Source: Paraconiothyrium sp. Pb-2020 (Eukaryota; Ascomycota; Dothideomycetes; Pleosporales; Didymosphaeriaceae). Taken from it: a stretch of 64,000 bases of DNA. This document shows, in pieces, positions 34,482-45,516 of the stretch. A program made the translations under genes and the position numbers. The stretch lies in assembly GCA_022419385.1 (NCBI GenBank), contig JAJUBI010000007.1, positions 1,273,768 through 1,337,767 on the forward strand. Reading direction: 5' to 3'. Within the stretch, counting starts at the first letter, position 1; each line of letters starts with the position of its first letter. The notes under the pieces are model-generated. The model did no database searches and had not been told where the DNA came from. It saw nothing but the letters and a program-made list of their open reading frames with translations.

Positions 34482-36283
34482 TCAAATCAATTCGCGAGGA
34501 TACATCCCAAGCAAATACCCCTTATTGATCGGTCCCATACCTTCCATCTTCTGCCTTGTGAAGTAGCGCTGAAGATGTGTTGCCTCTGAACTTGACATCT
34601 GGTTCGCGTTACGCATGTAACGAATGAGCGCATTCACGTATCGCCTCTCCGCGCAAGCTCGACGATGTGTGATAACCGCGACATCTTCAGCTGATCGTGT
34701 GGTTGAGAGGAAAGCGTCCTCTTCCATCGTGTACAATCTGTCGAGGTTGTTCCTTGCCCGATGCAACTCCGAAATCTGCGGCGTGACAAATTTGGCTCTG
34801 GATGCCATGTTCCTTGACATGTGAATCCTGATACCCCCGCCAGCTGATGTCCAAACATATCTCCTCGACCTCGGCGCAGCTCGCCTTGTAAAGCTTCCGA
34901 TAGGTACATCCTGCATGACCAGATCAACGATATCAACGCCTGCTTTGCGTCAGTACAGATAGATCGGCCTATGCATTGTGCATCCTGTGGTGACACATGT
35001 GCACTCACCAGTTGGAGACTCGCGTTCTGCATCGAGACGCTCCTTGGCGTGCGTACAAGACTTATCGATCTCGTTTCGCCTCATGCCCCTCTTGACGAGC
35101 GCTTCGCGGTATTCGCTGAGGAGCACGTCAAGGACGTCTGGTCATGATCAGCCAAAAGTTTGGGTACTGAATTGCCTAGCCTGGAGTAAAACAGGGTACC
35201 GAGATATAAGACTTACCGACCCCTTCGTCGTTGGCGCGCGCCATACGGTATCGCACGTGCATGTGTGTGCGTGAAATACTGAGGCCAGACGGCTTCGGCA
35301 TAATGTAACCCTGCGATTTGGGGATATCGCCAAGGACGACATGCTCCGGGAGGTACCTGTGGGGCATGTATTCTTCCTGGTAATTATACTCGAACCATTT
35401 GTATGCATCAACCGGGTTTCCCCAAGCCACATAGCACACCAGACGTCGGAGTCCAGAAGGAACGGTACGTCCAGAATTCAGCTCGATGCACGCGAACAAG
35501 ACTTCGCGGTCGATCTTGTCGAGGATGTCCCACCGGTACTCGAAACCTTCGAAGAAGTCTTCCAACTCAGAGTCATGTCTATCCCTTAGTGAGACAGGAG
35601 AGAAGCCGACTGGGAGTGTTAAGTTTCCTGATACAATTACGCCATCGTTGTACCTGTAGATCTGTCAGCGCCCTCAGGTTTTTGGTACCATGCGTTACCC
35701 CGAGATGGGCATAGAGCATCGGATTACTTAGTTTACCTTGCTGGACGAATATATCCTTTGATAAAGTACCTATAAGCTTGAAGGGGTGACAAGCTGTTCA
35801 TCATCTGTATCATTGCCTGACCAGTAGGACATGTCGCGATTTCGGGATGGCTGCTCAAGAATTGATCAATTTCGGAGAGAAAGCCGATCGAAATATTCCT
35901 CCCGTTCAGGTACGTAGAAAGCTCTCGATCGTAGCAACCGGCAAATTTTCGTACCTACGGATGTCAGTCAAAGGAGTGAGCCTACTTTGACGTTAACTCA
36001 CCCGAGCTTCAGATTGGCGAGGTCGCGCGGACTCGGGCTGCGGCTCGTAATGATCATCCCGTCGAAACTCTGCGCGCCATGGCAGAGGCTGAGTAGAGTT
36101 GAAGTCAAAGGTATTGTCTGTCATATCCGCTGCAACGCCTCCCGGCGTCTCGGGCGACAATGTGGCATGAGTCGACTCGTGAATGTTTACGCCAATCGAC
36201 AAACCGGCAGTAACGGGTTGCCAGGTGCCATTAAAACCACCACTTGGCTTGTGGGAGGCGTTGCCGCCACGGAGCCTAGCCAT
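34482..36283 (-). CDS. Unrecognised 507-residue protein
   Basis: Five exons on the minus strand: 36283-36002, 35954-35737, 35653-35217, 35137-35009 and 34939-34482. All four introns are short with good ends and phases, so this is a real gene, but I do not recognise the family. The start MARLRGGNASHKPSGGFNGT was chosen as the first ATG giving a compact leader; the frame is open upstream to 36565 with other ATGs. The N-terminal 94 residues look disordered and polar. The middle (residues 95-310) looks globular: LSEIDQFLSSHPEIATCPTG, NDGVIVSGNLTLPVGFSPV, DFFEGFEYRWDILDKIDREV, RRLVCYVAWGNPVDAYKWFE. The C-terminal third is basic and helical (ELHRARNNLDRLYTMEEDAF) and ends YLLGMYPRELI. No signal peptide or membrane helix. 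No function is proposed. Confidence 0.75.
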
Positions 36284-36957
36284 CTTGTCGTTCTTATCCG
36301 CAATGTGGTGAGTGCTGTCACGAGGGCCGGGTACTCCCGAGGTCTGCCGTGCGACGCACCCTTTGACAAGTGCAGGAGGAAAATAATGTTTCAAGTGAGC
36401 GTGAACCCTGAGGAATAAGATGGACGTCTGTTGGACGCATCGAGCCTTGGCGCGATTCGGAGGCAGGAGCGACCACGCACCAGGCTGGCCAGCCATCTGG
36501 TTTCTCCCTTCCATATCGACTATGAGCCTGTAATAATGTATCATGTGTGACCAGTGTGTGCTCAAACCGGTGTCCTGACGCTGCAGGGATGGATACCATG
36601 ATTCGAGGCCTCAAATTCCAGAGAGCATCCACTGGACGGTCCTACTGGACTACTTGAGGTGACATTATATGGACCCGAGTTTGCTAGAAGGTTAGGCCAG
36701 TATTAAATAGAATACCCAGGCCACTGGTAGATATCTAACTAGAGGAAGTCCTCCTGTGTGAGTGGATAAGCGCTGGCAAAAATCAATAGTAATAAAACAG
36801 AGAGTTACAAGGCAGACAAGGGTGATGGGTGGTGGATACTAGAAGGGAATGACCAGAACTCATAATATTGAAGCAAAGTAGTGTATACAACCCACCGTCT
36901 ACGCCGCCCAAGATTCGCCATGCACAGATAATCGTCGAAGCTCACTGCAGCCGATGC
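36284..36957. other. Intergenic, nothing recognised
   Basis: About 670 bp between two minus-strand genes. The part to 36565 is open in frame with the gene downstream and could be extra N-terminal coding sequence; the rest looks non-coding. Confidence 0.45.
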
Positions 36958-38163
36958 CTAGAATACACTGATATAGTTTCCGATCCGCTCTTTCTGGTTC
37001 TGAGCAATGCACTCGGCTATCCAGGTAATGTTGCGAATTTCCTGTGTGTCTGTGTTAGGAGTGTGATCGTACTACAACACAAGGAACACATACCTGTTCT
37101 CGCAGCTTGACCCAGGCATATACGATGGAGTGTGTAAATTGCCGGGTGAATGCCAGCTTGGAAATCTCCATCTCTTTTTGGTAGAACAGATCCTCCAGGC
37201 TGCGTGACTCGCCGCCAACGCCGCCTGCCATGTTGCCAACACCTCCACCACCGCTGAGGCCCGTTTGTTCAAAAAAGGTCTTGTACTCGAACACGCCCTC
37301 CACAGCGATGCGTACCCCCTCGACGTCATCGGCCTTTGAAAGCAGCAGCGTGCCTTCAGGGTGCAGCCTACCGAAGTTCGGGTACAACTTCCTCCGGTCT
37401 GCCTTCGACAGCTCAGTGCCAAATGAGTTGAGGGTAATGTTGATGCTTCTCCGATCAGCTTCAAACTCTAGCACCTCTGACATGACCTCAGCTGTTGGCG
37501 TTCCAGCAATGTCGTCTGTTGAATTGACCCAATTGTAGAAGTCTTCGAGGTAGTTTTTGTACAGTGTGTTGCGGATGATTTCGATGTTGAGCTCGTCAAG
37601 GTCCTGGTGGCTAAGGGAACCTTTGAAGTAAGGCGCAAGCGGGGTCTCAATCAACACGGAATTGTACAGCTCCTCGATGTTGGTCGCGACGCAAAGCACG
37701 GGCATGGTCTCAAACCAGCCAAGAGGATGACATCGCTCGAGCAGTTCCCGTGTATCTCGCTCGTGCAGCGTACCAGTAATGAGCAGTGCAACGTTGTCTA
37801 TCATGTATCCATACGTTAAGTACTCCATGAATTTGGCGAGTGAGCCAGTGGCGTTGGCCTGGATATAGCGGAACTCGGCGACGAGCTTGTCGGTCGTCTT
37901 ACTAGCGAGCGCGGAGGTAGAGGGATTCGGAGGGAGTGATGCAAGGAAGTCACCGTATGCGGGCGACAGCTGCAGCTTCACATCATCGATGGTCTCGCAC
38001 TGGGTAAGGTTGCTGTAGTTCTGGCTGGTGAGCAGGGCATTGCGATAGCCGCGCACGATGCCTTCGATGTAACTGGGCTGGAGTCAGTCGCGTTCACAAT
38101 ACACAAGTAGGGGAATTTCGGCGGCGCGTACCCGTACTTGACGTTGTAAAAAAGGCCCTCCAT
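36958..38163 (-). CDS. VMA6: V-type proton ATPase subunit d
   Basis: Three exons on the minus strand: 38163-38132, 38072-37094 and 37041-36958, 364 residues. Subunit d (Vma6, V0 sector) sits on the proteolipid ring of the vacuolar proton pump and links it to the central stalk. The joined start MEGLFYNVKYGYIEGIVRGY is the family's conserved opening. FMEYLTYGYMIDNVALLITG, ERCHPLGWFETMPVLCVATN and the end EIRNITWIAECIAQNQKERI are equally diagnostic. Residues 300-320 carry a glycine-rich insertion (GGGGVGNMAGGVGG) seen in filamentous fungi. The 32-nt first exon and 84-nt last exon both join cleanly. The length matches the family, and no residue is obviously missing. The gene is divergent from the nuclear protein at 38508 with a 344-bp gap. 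Confidence 0.97.
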
Positions 38164-38507
38164 GTCGCGATGTCGTGATGCTGCCGCGTTGCTAAACGAT
38201 GCCTGTACCTCGACGTCAAGCTGGCTGGGTAGCTGCGTATTAGGTCAGCTGCAGCCTCGGCGGAACGCACGGGCCGTGCCCGAGAACTTTAAGGTCTACG
38301 CATCGCGACGTCCCCGTTTACTCTCCACCACAGAACAACCCGCACAGCGCAGGCACCACCCACGCTTCGCACACACTGCATTTCTGCTTGCGCGTGCAGC
38401 TCGTTGCAACTGCTAGTTCTTACAACAAACCGTAAGTAAAATCCCCTTCGGGCATGTGCATTTTCGCGCAAGCCGTCAGCTACGGCATTAACATGTCATA
38501 GTTAGCA
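38164..38507. promoter_or_regulatory. Divergent promoter of VMA6 and the 772-residue gene
   Basis: The 344 bp between the two start codons must hold both promoters. No certain element seen. Confidence 0.45.
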
Positions 38508-40826
38508 ATGGCGCCTTCAACGCGTCGGCGTACGCGCGCCACCGCGAACTCTTCGCCCCTCGTGGAATTGAAGATCGAACCCAAGCGCAGAATCACAAAG
38601 ACCACCAAGGCGAAACGCCCTGTGAAAGCACCAGAGCCTGCGCCAAAGCCTGCGTCAGAGCCAGAGCTGGAGCACGTCGTGAGATCTGAAGACATCTCGG
38701 ACAGTAAGCCGCCTATTTCATTCAACCAGGCACCACTCTCGGTGGCCTCTTTCCTCAAGAACCCGCCTTCCGTCCTTCGAGACATCTACAACCTGGTCAA
38801 GAAGCTCCAAGCAGAAGTCCAGGAGCTCAAGCAAGCGAAGGCGCCTCAAGCTGACATTGCGCCCCAAGCCGACACCGCGCATCAAGATGACGCAACTCCC
38901 TCCGAAGAGCCTTCCGAAGCTCCTGTGGTCATCGAAGAAGACCGTCGCGAAGCTATGGCTCTTCTTCGGCTCGCCGACCTAAAGCGTGAACAGAATATGG
39001 CGCTCACCCAGATAGACATGCGCCCTTTCAAGCCGTCACCTGCAGCTGTATCCCCCGTCCACGCAACGGCGCAGCCTGTCTCAACACCGCGCGCCAACGG
39101 AACTACTCCACCTCCCGCTACCCCGCAGAGTTCATCAAGCTTCCTTGGCAGCATGTGGTCAACTCTCAAGTCCTCTGTCTGGTCTACCCCGAAGCCCAAG
39201 CCCTCGCGTCCTTCCAGCAAGACCAACTCTCCTGCCGCTTCCTCCGCTAGCACCCCCATCGCACCGCCGGTCATCGGAGATTTTACTATGAGCCTCACAC
39301 CCACGCCCACACCTGTGGGCGACAACCGTGGAAACACAAAGGTCAAGCGATCGTCAGGCAGGCGCCAACGCGCAGCAATCATCAAAAATGTTGCGTCAAG
39401 CGTGCCAGATCCGACCGAGGAAGAGTTAGCTACAAAGTGGGCCGAGAACGTTCTGATGCAGCTTCTCCAGGACTCATCCGCTTCTACCGGCGAAAAGCGC
39501 AAACGACTCGAAGACGGCATGACATACGGCGACCTCAACCATTTCAACTCCAAGCCATGGAAGCCCGCAGCTAGTAGCTTCGGGCTTGACGATGAGCTCA
39601 TGGATCACGTCGATAACACTCCGGATGAACCCGCGCCAATGTGGGCGGTGCTCGAGCACTTGCGCATTGAACAGCAATGGAAAGGCAAGCAGCAGGAGAA
39701 CGGCGTACAGCCTGAACAGGAAAATGAAGCCAATCAGCCCGCCTCCAAGAAGCGAAAGATCTCGAAGGGTGCCAACGACTCCATCTCGTCACCTGAGCAT
39801 TCCGACCTCCCTCTCGACTACACCAAGAGCCCGTTCTATAACAGCGGTGGCAAATCAACTTCTCTTCGCGACTTCCACCCCCGTTCCTGCTTGGATCGCC
39901 TAGGTGTTCAGGAGGACAGCAACATCTTTAAGAAGTCCCAACAGAGCGCAGCTCAGCAGAACGACTCATCTGCGGCGTTTCCGACCTCATTCAGGGTTCC
40001 AGACGATTCCGATTCCGATGAGGATTTCGAGGACGAGCCGACTGCCAATGACACGACTGCTCCACCTGGCGCTTCTTCGACTTGGACTCAGCCACCGCCG
40101 CCTGCTCCTGTCATGCCACATGCTGAACTTCCAGGCTCGATTGGTCCAGCTCCATCTGTTCCTTCTGTGGAGGGTCACCTCGTTGCCAATCCTACCATGG
40201 ATCGGGTTGAAGCGCAGCGTGCCAAGGCACTGAAGTTCACTCCAGCCAAGCCCAGCAACCTGTCACATATGAGCAAGCCTTCTCCGAGTCTCCGTTCTGA
40301 CGCTGGCAATGAATCTATGCTCGCAGACTCTCCGCCACCCATCTTCGGACTCAAAGCTTCCGGCGCCGCCGTTCCTAACATCTTCCAGAGTGCGAGCGCG
40401 ACCAACGGGGCTCCTCTTCTCCAGAGCAAGACCCTCACCAATGGTGCTACTCCCTCCCAGGAGAAGGTTCTGGGCAACGGAACATCCCATTTCCAAAATC
40501 CGGGCTTGACCAATGGCAACTCTCCCTTCCAGACCAAGGGCATGACGAACGGTGGGTCTCCATTCCAAACCAAGGGTATGACGAACGGCGGCTCTCCCTT
40601 CCAGGCCAAGAACGCCAGCAACGATATATTCGCAGTCAAGAGCGCAGGCGCTAGCCTTGCTTTGCCGGACTACGATTCCGCACCTCCAGATGCTGAGCCG
40701 CTCGACCTCCCCTCAGATATCGAGGCCGACCTTGATACCTACGTACCGTCCGCCGAGTTCCAAGCCAAGCTCAAGGCTATGAGCGAGTGGGCCGATCCCA
40801 TTCTCGAATACGATGACGAGTCATAA
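38508..40826 (+). CDS. Low-complexity nuclear-type protein of unknown function
   Basis: A single exon of 772 residues, mostly disordered and rich in Pro, Ser, Lys and Ala. The basic N-terminus (MAPSTRRRTRATANSS) and KKRKISK stretches look like nuclear localisation signals. A short coiled-coil candidate (VKKLQAEVQELKQAK) lies around residues 100-120. A tryptophan-containing segment (SFLGSMWSTLKSSVWSTPKP) lies near residue 210. Six 12-residue repeats with core TNGxSPFQTKG occupy about 631-702; their PFQ pattern recalls, but is not, nucleoporin FG repeats. The C-terminus is acidic and more structured (EPLDLPSDIEADLDTYVPSA, AMSEWADPILEYDDES). A nuclear-pore or chromatin role is possible but not shown by the sequence. 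Confidence 0.75.
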   Translation: MAPSTRRRTRATANSSPLVELKIEPKRRITKTTKAKRPVKAPEPAPKPASEPELEHVVRSEDISDSKPPISFNQAPLSVASFLKNPPSVLRDIYNLVKKLQAEVQELKQAKAPQADIAPQADTAHQDDATPSEEPSEAPVVIEEDRREAMALLRLADLKREQNMALTQIDMRPFKPSPAAVSPVHATAQPVSTPRANGTTPPPATPQSSSSFLGSMWSTLKSSVWSTPKPKPSRPSSKTNSPAASSASTPIAPPVIGDFTMSLTPTPTPVGDNRGNTKVKRSSGRRQRAAIIKNVASSVPDPTEEELATKWAENVLMQLLQDSSASTGEKRKRLEDGMTYGDLNHFNSKPWKPAASSFGLDDELMDHVDNTPDEPAPMWAVLEHLRIEQQWKGKQQENGVQPEQENEANQPASKKRKISKGANDSISSPEHSDLPLDYTKSPFYNSGGKSTSLRDFHPRSCLDRLGVQEDSNIFKKSQQSAAQQNDSSAAFPTSFRVPDDSDSDEDFEDEPTANDTTAPPGASSTWTQPPPPAPVMPHAELPGSIGPAPSVPSVEGHLVANPTMDRVEAQRAKALKFTPAKPSNLSHMSKPSPSLRSDAGNESMLADSPPPIFGLKASGAAVPNIFQSASATNGAPLLQSKTLTNGATPSQEKVLGNGTSHFQNPGLTNGNSPFQTKGMTNGGSPFQTKGMTNGGSPFQAKNASNDIFAVKSAGASLALPDYDSAPPDAEPLDLPSDIEADLDTYVPSAEFQAKLKAMSEWADPILEYDDES
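40398..40613 (+). repeat. Six tandem 36-bp coding repeats
   Basis: Six in-frame units start at 40398, 40434, 40470, 40506, 40542 and 40578, each coding 12 residues with the core TNGxSPFQxKG. The last two units are nearly identical (MTNGGSPFQTKG, MTNGGSPFQAKN), and the first ones are diverged. This is the pattern of a minisatellite growing at its 3' end. Confidence 0.85.
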
Positions 40827-42249
40827 TGTTTTAGTCTATTTTCCTCTCATGTTTCGGCGTTCGGAGGGATGTTGGCTTTGAAGATACCCCTTTGACCTCT
40901 TTTTTTTTCCTCAGGATGCATCACACATCGTCCGACCTTTCTTTTCTGTTGGCATTTCCGGTGTTTTCGTGTTTGGCTTTTTACGATATGGGGCCTGTGT
41001 TCCCAATGAGGCACGCTGCAGTGTCCTAACTTTCCTACTTCTATCGGTCCGTGCAGTTCTGGTTTACTAGTTTTCTCATTGAGAAAAAAACAACGAGCGG
41101 AAAAGGCTCGACTTGTTTGTTTTCCTCTTTTTCTTTTTTCTTTCCTGGAACGGCGTTTTCTACTTTTTCTGGAACGGTGGTTTTCTTCTTCTGGAACGAC
41201 GTTTTTCTTCTTTTTCTGGAACGACGTTTTCTTCTTTTTTCTGGAACGACATTTTCTTCTTTTTCTAGAATGGTGCTTTTTGTTGGTGTTCCTTCATGGC
41301 AGATGAGGTCTACATGAACTCATGATGCATGATAGGTGCCTGGATTCATCGGAGGAGCAGCTTTTTGTGGGTTTGCCTTGTTTGCACTTGCATAGCAGTG
41401 ATGCCCCAGCGGGCTACGCGCGATGCGCATGTACTACTGATAGATTTGTCTTTGGGTTCAAATGAAAAGTTCGATCACATGTACCCTGTGCTGTGTGATG
41501 TAGCCTGAGAAGTGGTTTCGCAAAGACTAACAATTAGCTGAGTCGTGGATCAAGCATCTAGGATTCTAATTTTGTAAGTCATCATATATGGATCTCGGTC
41601 GTCTCGTTCGTTCATTGGCTCGCTCGTTAATAACTTTGTCTGGCCGGCTTTTACAGATGTAGACCAATCCGGAGATAGAAGGTGTGCCTGACAGAGCCAA
41701 TTTTTGCGGGGTCGGAAGCAACTGCAACCCAGCGGAGATCTGTACCACACGTGTCGATCCATCCTTGAAGGTACCCGCATCATGACCGTGTCTCCAACTC
41801 GATATATTGTTCCTCGCTCAAATGATTAGACATCCGGCCATCCGCTCGTCTTATGACTCGTCTTAGAACATGGCCCCCATCCGGCGCCCCAACTCCACAA
41901 CACACAGCCCTCGCCCGGACATACACAGCAACTCCACTCGCGGAGCCACAGCACCTGAAACAAAAGGTCTTAAGGAGTAGAAGCCAGCCAATTACACAAC
42001 CTCCGAGGTACGAAACCTTATAAATAGGTGTGTAGGAAATGCTCCGATCTGGTTAAGCTTCCGGCAGCCGTATTCTGCAACAGAGCCAGGATCTACATGC
42101 GCCACGACCTCGGAAGGTAACTTCGCAAATTGTTGCCCTCCGCGGACTACACCCTTTCGTGTGAATATATGTAGAGGAGGTAGTTCTGTGTGAATATCTT
42201 TGTTGGACACCTCCTTTTTTGTCGGTGACTGGTACTTTCGCAAGTTATC
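40827..42249. other. Intergenic with T-rich tandem repeat
   Basis: About 1.4 kb. The first part is T-rich 3' flank with runs of T, and a tandem repeat lies at 41145-41280. No gene seen. The region before 42250 is the promoter side of the Asp-box hydrolase gene. Confidence 0.5.
41145..41280. repeat. Six tandem copies of a CTGGAACGACGTTTTCTTCT unit
   Basis: Copies begin at 41145, 41169, 41191, 41216, 41241 and 41265, with spacing of 22-25 bp. Each is CTGGAACG plus a pyrimidine-rich tail. The last copy is degenerate (CTAGAATGG). It lies about 320 bp after the stop of the upstream gene, possibly within or near its 3' UTR. Confidence 0.85.
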
Positions 42250-43421
42250 ATGCATTTCTCTACGGTTTTGAAAACGGCTTCGATACTGATCGCGGGCGCT
42301 TCTGCACAAGCACCTGTTAAAGTTGGCAATGCCGTTGTCTTCGGCAAAAGCGGAACGTACCCGAGAGCTGTGCGACTCGCCGACAACTCTCTCTTGGGCG
42401 TATACACCGCGAATGGTGGTGGGAATCGGACCATTACTACTGTGAAGTCGACGGATAATGGCGCATCGTGGAGTTCGCTTGGTGAAGTGGTAAGTAAATC
42501 ACTGGATACAATGTGGATGTATCTCTGGGCTAGAAGAAGGCCTCCTCTCGCCATCTTCAGACGTCAATAACATGTCCACACCCTAATCCGAACATACACT
42601 GATTCCCACACTAGGAGACAGCACCGGAAGCCACCCGCGATCTCGACAACCCCTATGTCCATCAAATGCCCAACGGCCACATTCTCTGCGCCTTCCGAAA
42701 CCACGACTTAGGCAACGGACCAAAGCAAGACCCAACCTGGTACCGCATCACCATAACCACCTCATCTGACCTAGGCGCCACGTGGAACTTCCTCACCCAG
42801 GCCATCGAAATGCCCGGCGGCGTCGACGGCCCCTGGGAGCCCTTTATGCAGACGGGTCTCGACGGGAACACGCAGCTGTACTACTCGAAAGAGACGGGTC
42901 CAGGCGGCCAGGACAGCATAATCCGCGAGACGACGGACAACGGGCTGACGTGGACGCCTGAGCGCGTATTCACTGGCTTGGATACGAATGCGCGCGACGG
43001 TATGCTAGGTGTTGCGAGGGTGGCGGAGAATAGTCCTACGAAGGTCGCTATCTTCGAGTCTGGCACAGATGGACACTTCATTGTACAGACGGTGCGCAGC
43101 ACAGATGATGGAAAGACGTGGGAGCCTACGCGGTATACGGTGTCGAGCAATCCGGGGTGGAACGCGGGTGCGCCGCAGATTATTCGCGTAGGATCTACGC
43201 TTGTTGCGAGCTACGGGACTAATCAGAATGGTGGGGTGTGGCCGCAGGGTGCGATGGCGCTGAAGGTTAGTAAGGATGGAGGAGAGACGTGGACAGATGA
43301 GACTGTTGTGCATGATTTGCCAGCCATGTGGGCGGGGCTGATTGGGCTTGACGATACTACTTTTCTGGCACTGTATGAGACGGATAATACGAGCTATGCG
43401 CAGAAGATGAGATTGGGTTAG
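42250..43421 (+). CDS. Secreted sialidase-fold (BNR/Asp-box) glycoside hydrolase
   Basis: Two exons: 42250-42489 and 42615-43421 (125-nt intron, GTAAGT...CTAG), 348 residues. A signal peptide (MHFSTVLKTASILIAGASAQ) is followed by a six-bladed-propeller pattern. Five Asp boxes of form S/T-x-D-x-G-x-x-W are visible: STDNGASW, SSDLGATW, TTDNGLTW, STDDGKTW and SKDGGETW. The segment GTYPRAVRLADNSLLGVY holds the conserved front arginine of the first blade. Fungal members include GH93 exo-arabinanases and GH33-like sialidases. PWEPFMQTGLDGNTQLYYSK and NAGAPQII favour the GH93-like group, but the substrate (arabinan or a sialic-type sugar) is not certain. Confidence 0.88.
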
Positions 43422-45516
43422 TGAGAACTCAACACGGTTCGGCTGTATCTAGTGGTACTCAAATTGTCTTTGTATATATGCTTCTTCGAATAACTCTTAT
43501 CCTCTAAAGCCACATTATGTGGTCTCTCCACGAGTGAGCCACCCGCCCCTTGATGCACCCAATATTAGGACACTCCGACCCTTCTATCCACGGCGCCACA
43601 GTAGGCAACAAAGTTCAATCATGAAGTCCTACTCTATACAGATTTATACGTTTATGAATCTCCTGGAAGCCAAGCCATTGCTGGATCTAAGCTATTGGAC
43701 TTTCAATAGCATGCTTAACGCATCCTAGCAATGACGCGTAAGTCTAGCCACAGATGCATGTATTTGTGACACGGACAGCAAGCAAGCAAATGTAATAGTC
43801 CGCGAAACTACTGAAATTGGCTGTAAGGGAGCGAATGTGTTCGAACTTCGTTTAGTCACTGATCAACGAAAACCGTTTCTCATGGAACCATCATAGCCAC
43901 TGGATCTGCTCAAATGATTTTGATATTCTGCTCAATGACATGCAGGTCGCATGTACCCCGACACTGCGAGAACGATATGTAGCAACTACGTCAGTAAGCA
44001 CCGCGTGCCATTAAGCATAATGGTTCTTTTCGAGAAAGACCAGTCTTGACCGTTTCCTCGCACCTCCCAACGCATCTCCAAAGCACCGCAATACCCAACA
44101 TCCAACAATATCATCTCATCCAAAATACTACAGCGCTGGAAACCACACTCCACCATCCAATTACAATCCCCCTCCTCACGTGCATACGACACCCTGCCAG
44201 CCGAGTACGCAAGCCACACCTAATCTCACCACATCGCCCGAGGCTCCGACCTAGGTCGGATTTCGATCCTTTACTGCGGCACCGGGCAACACCCTGGTCG
44301 GCTGAACTTGCCTGCCCTGCCGTCCCCGCAATCGCGCAGCATGCATAAGGTTCGAACTCGGCTGGCCCGACCGACATGTTGGCTGCAGCCCTATGGGGCG
44401 AACTTGGGTGGAGACTCCGCTCGCTCCGCTTTCCGACGCGTGAATGTCTTCGTATTTGCTTAATCCTGGGCGGAGACGGCAGAGCGAGAAACGGTCAGGC
44501 CGATGGATTCGTTAAAGCGGTGTGACCGCTATCGTGGCCACAGCGGATGTGTGCCGGTTGGGCGGGGATCCCATGGGTAAGGAAACGGCCCCCAAAATGA
44601 CTAGATCAAGGCAGCGATCAAGGTCCCGTACGTGCAGCCTCGCGTGTACAATATGCAAGCCTCGGATGCTTGCAGCCTCGCGCAAGATCTCAGGGAGATA
44701 CAAGCGAGTTGCACACGCAGTGAGTGCAGGAGATTCGGGCTGAGGGTGTGCATCGAAGCGAGCTATACTACGAAACCTTTTCCGCCTGTGGAACCGATGA
44801 ACGTGCCGGTATTCGATAACGCACGCAGATGACCTGCTTCAAAGGGTGGTATTCTATTTCAGAAATGCAAGGCTTGTGACCTTGACGCAACGAAGGAACT
44901 TGTGCGTTCGTATGCCGGTGTGTTTTCGCCGCGTGCAGATCTGTATCAGTTGCCTGGGGCTGAATGGTGGCCACGTAGGATTGGGTAAACTCCGCTTCCG
45001 CTCTGTCTTTGGCGGAGACATGCATTGTCTCAAGCACGGAGATCGTTCTTGTAAAGTTTTCTATTTTCGATGCTTATATGATATATTTACAATACGTCGA
45101 GTCCCAGCTCGAAACAAACACTTTCGACTCCTTGTGTCTTTTTCATAATTGCTGGTATGTTGCGTCTGCATCCGTATTTGATATGCGTATATAATGAGAT
45201 CCCATAATGAGGAACTAGGAAAGAGAAGAGTGGAATACAGGAAACGAAGATCCTACGTGCGCGAAATCATTGTAATTATACAATGTGATGATGCGAGGCG
45301 AAAGTGAAACATCGACCCTGTCCAGAGGGTTTAGCGAAAATTGGGTGTTTGTGTTACTGTGGGTTTGACTGGTGCCCGTTGGGAACAGAAATAGTCCGAG
45401 GAGTACAAGTTCTGTCGTTGTGTCTGGGAGGTGCTCGTGAAGGCTGTGATTTGGTATATGTCTTCAGCGGTATCGCGCGTTACGAGGAGGCTGACACGGC
45501 CGTAATGAAGTAGATT
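43422..45516. other. Gene-poor stretch
   Basis: About 2.1 kb between convergent genes. Short frames on both strands carry no recognisable protein. No tRNA, transposon ends or strong repeats seen. Confidence 0.45.

Noticed and set aside
44341..44372. GGTTCGAAC box-B-like motif
   Set aside because: No matching A-box at the right distance and no cloverleaf; it is a chance match.
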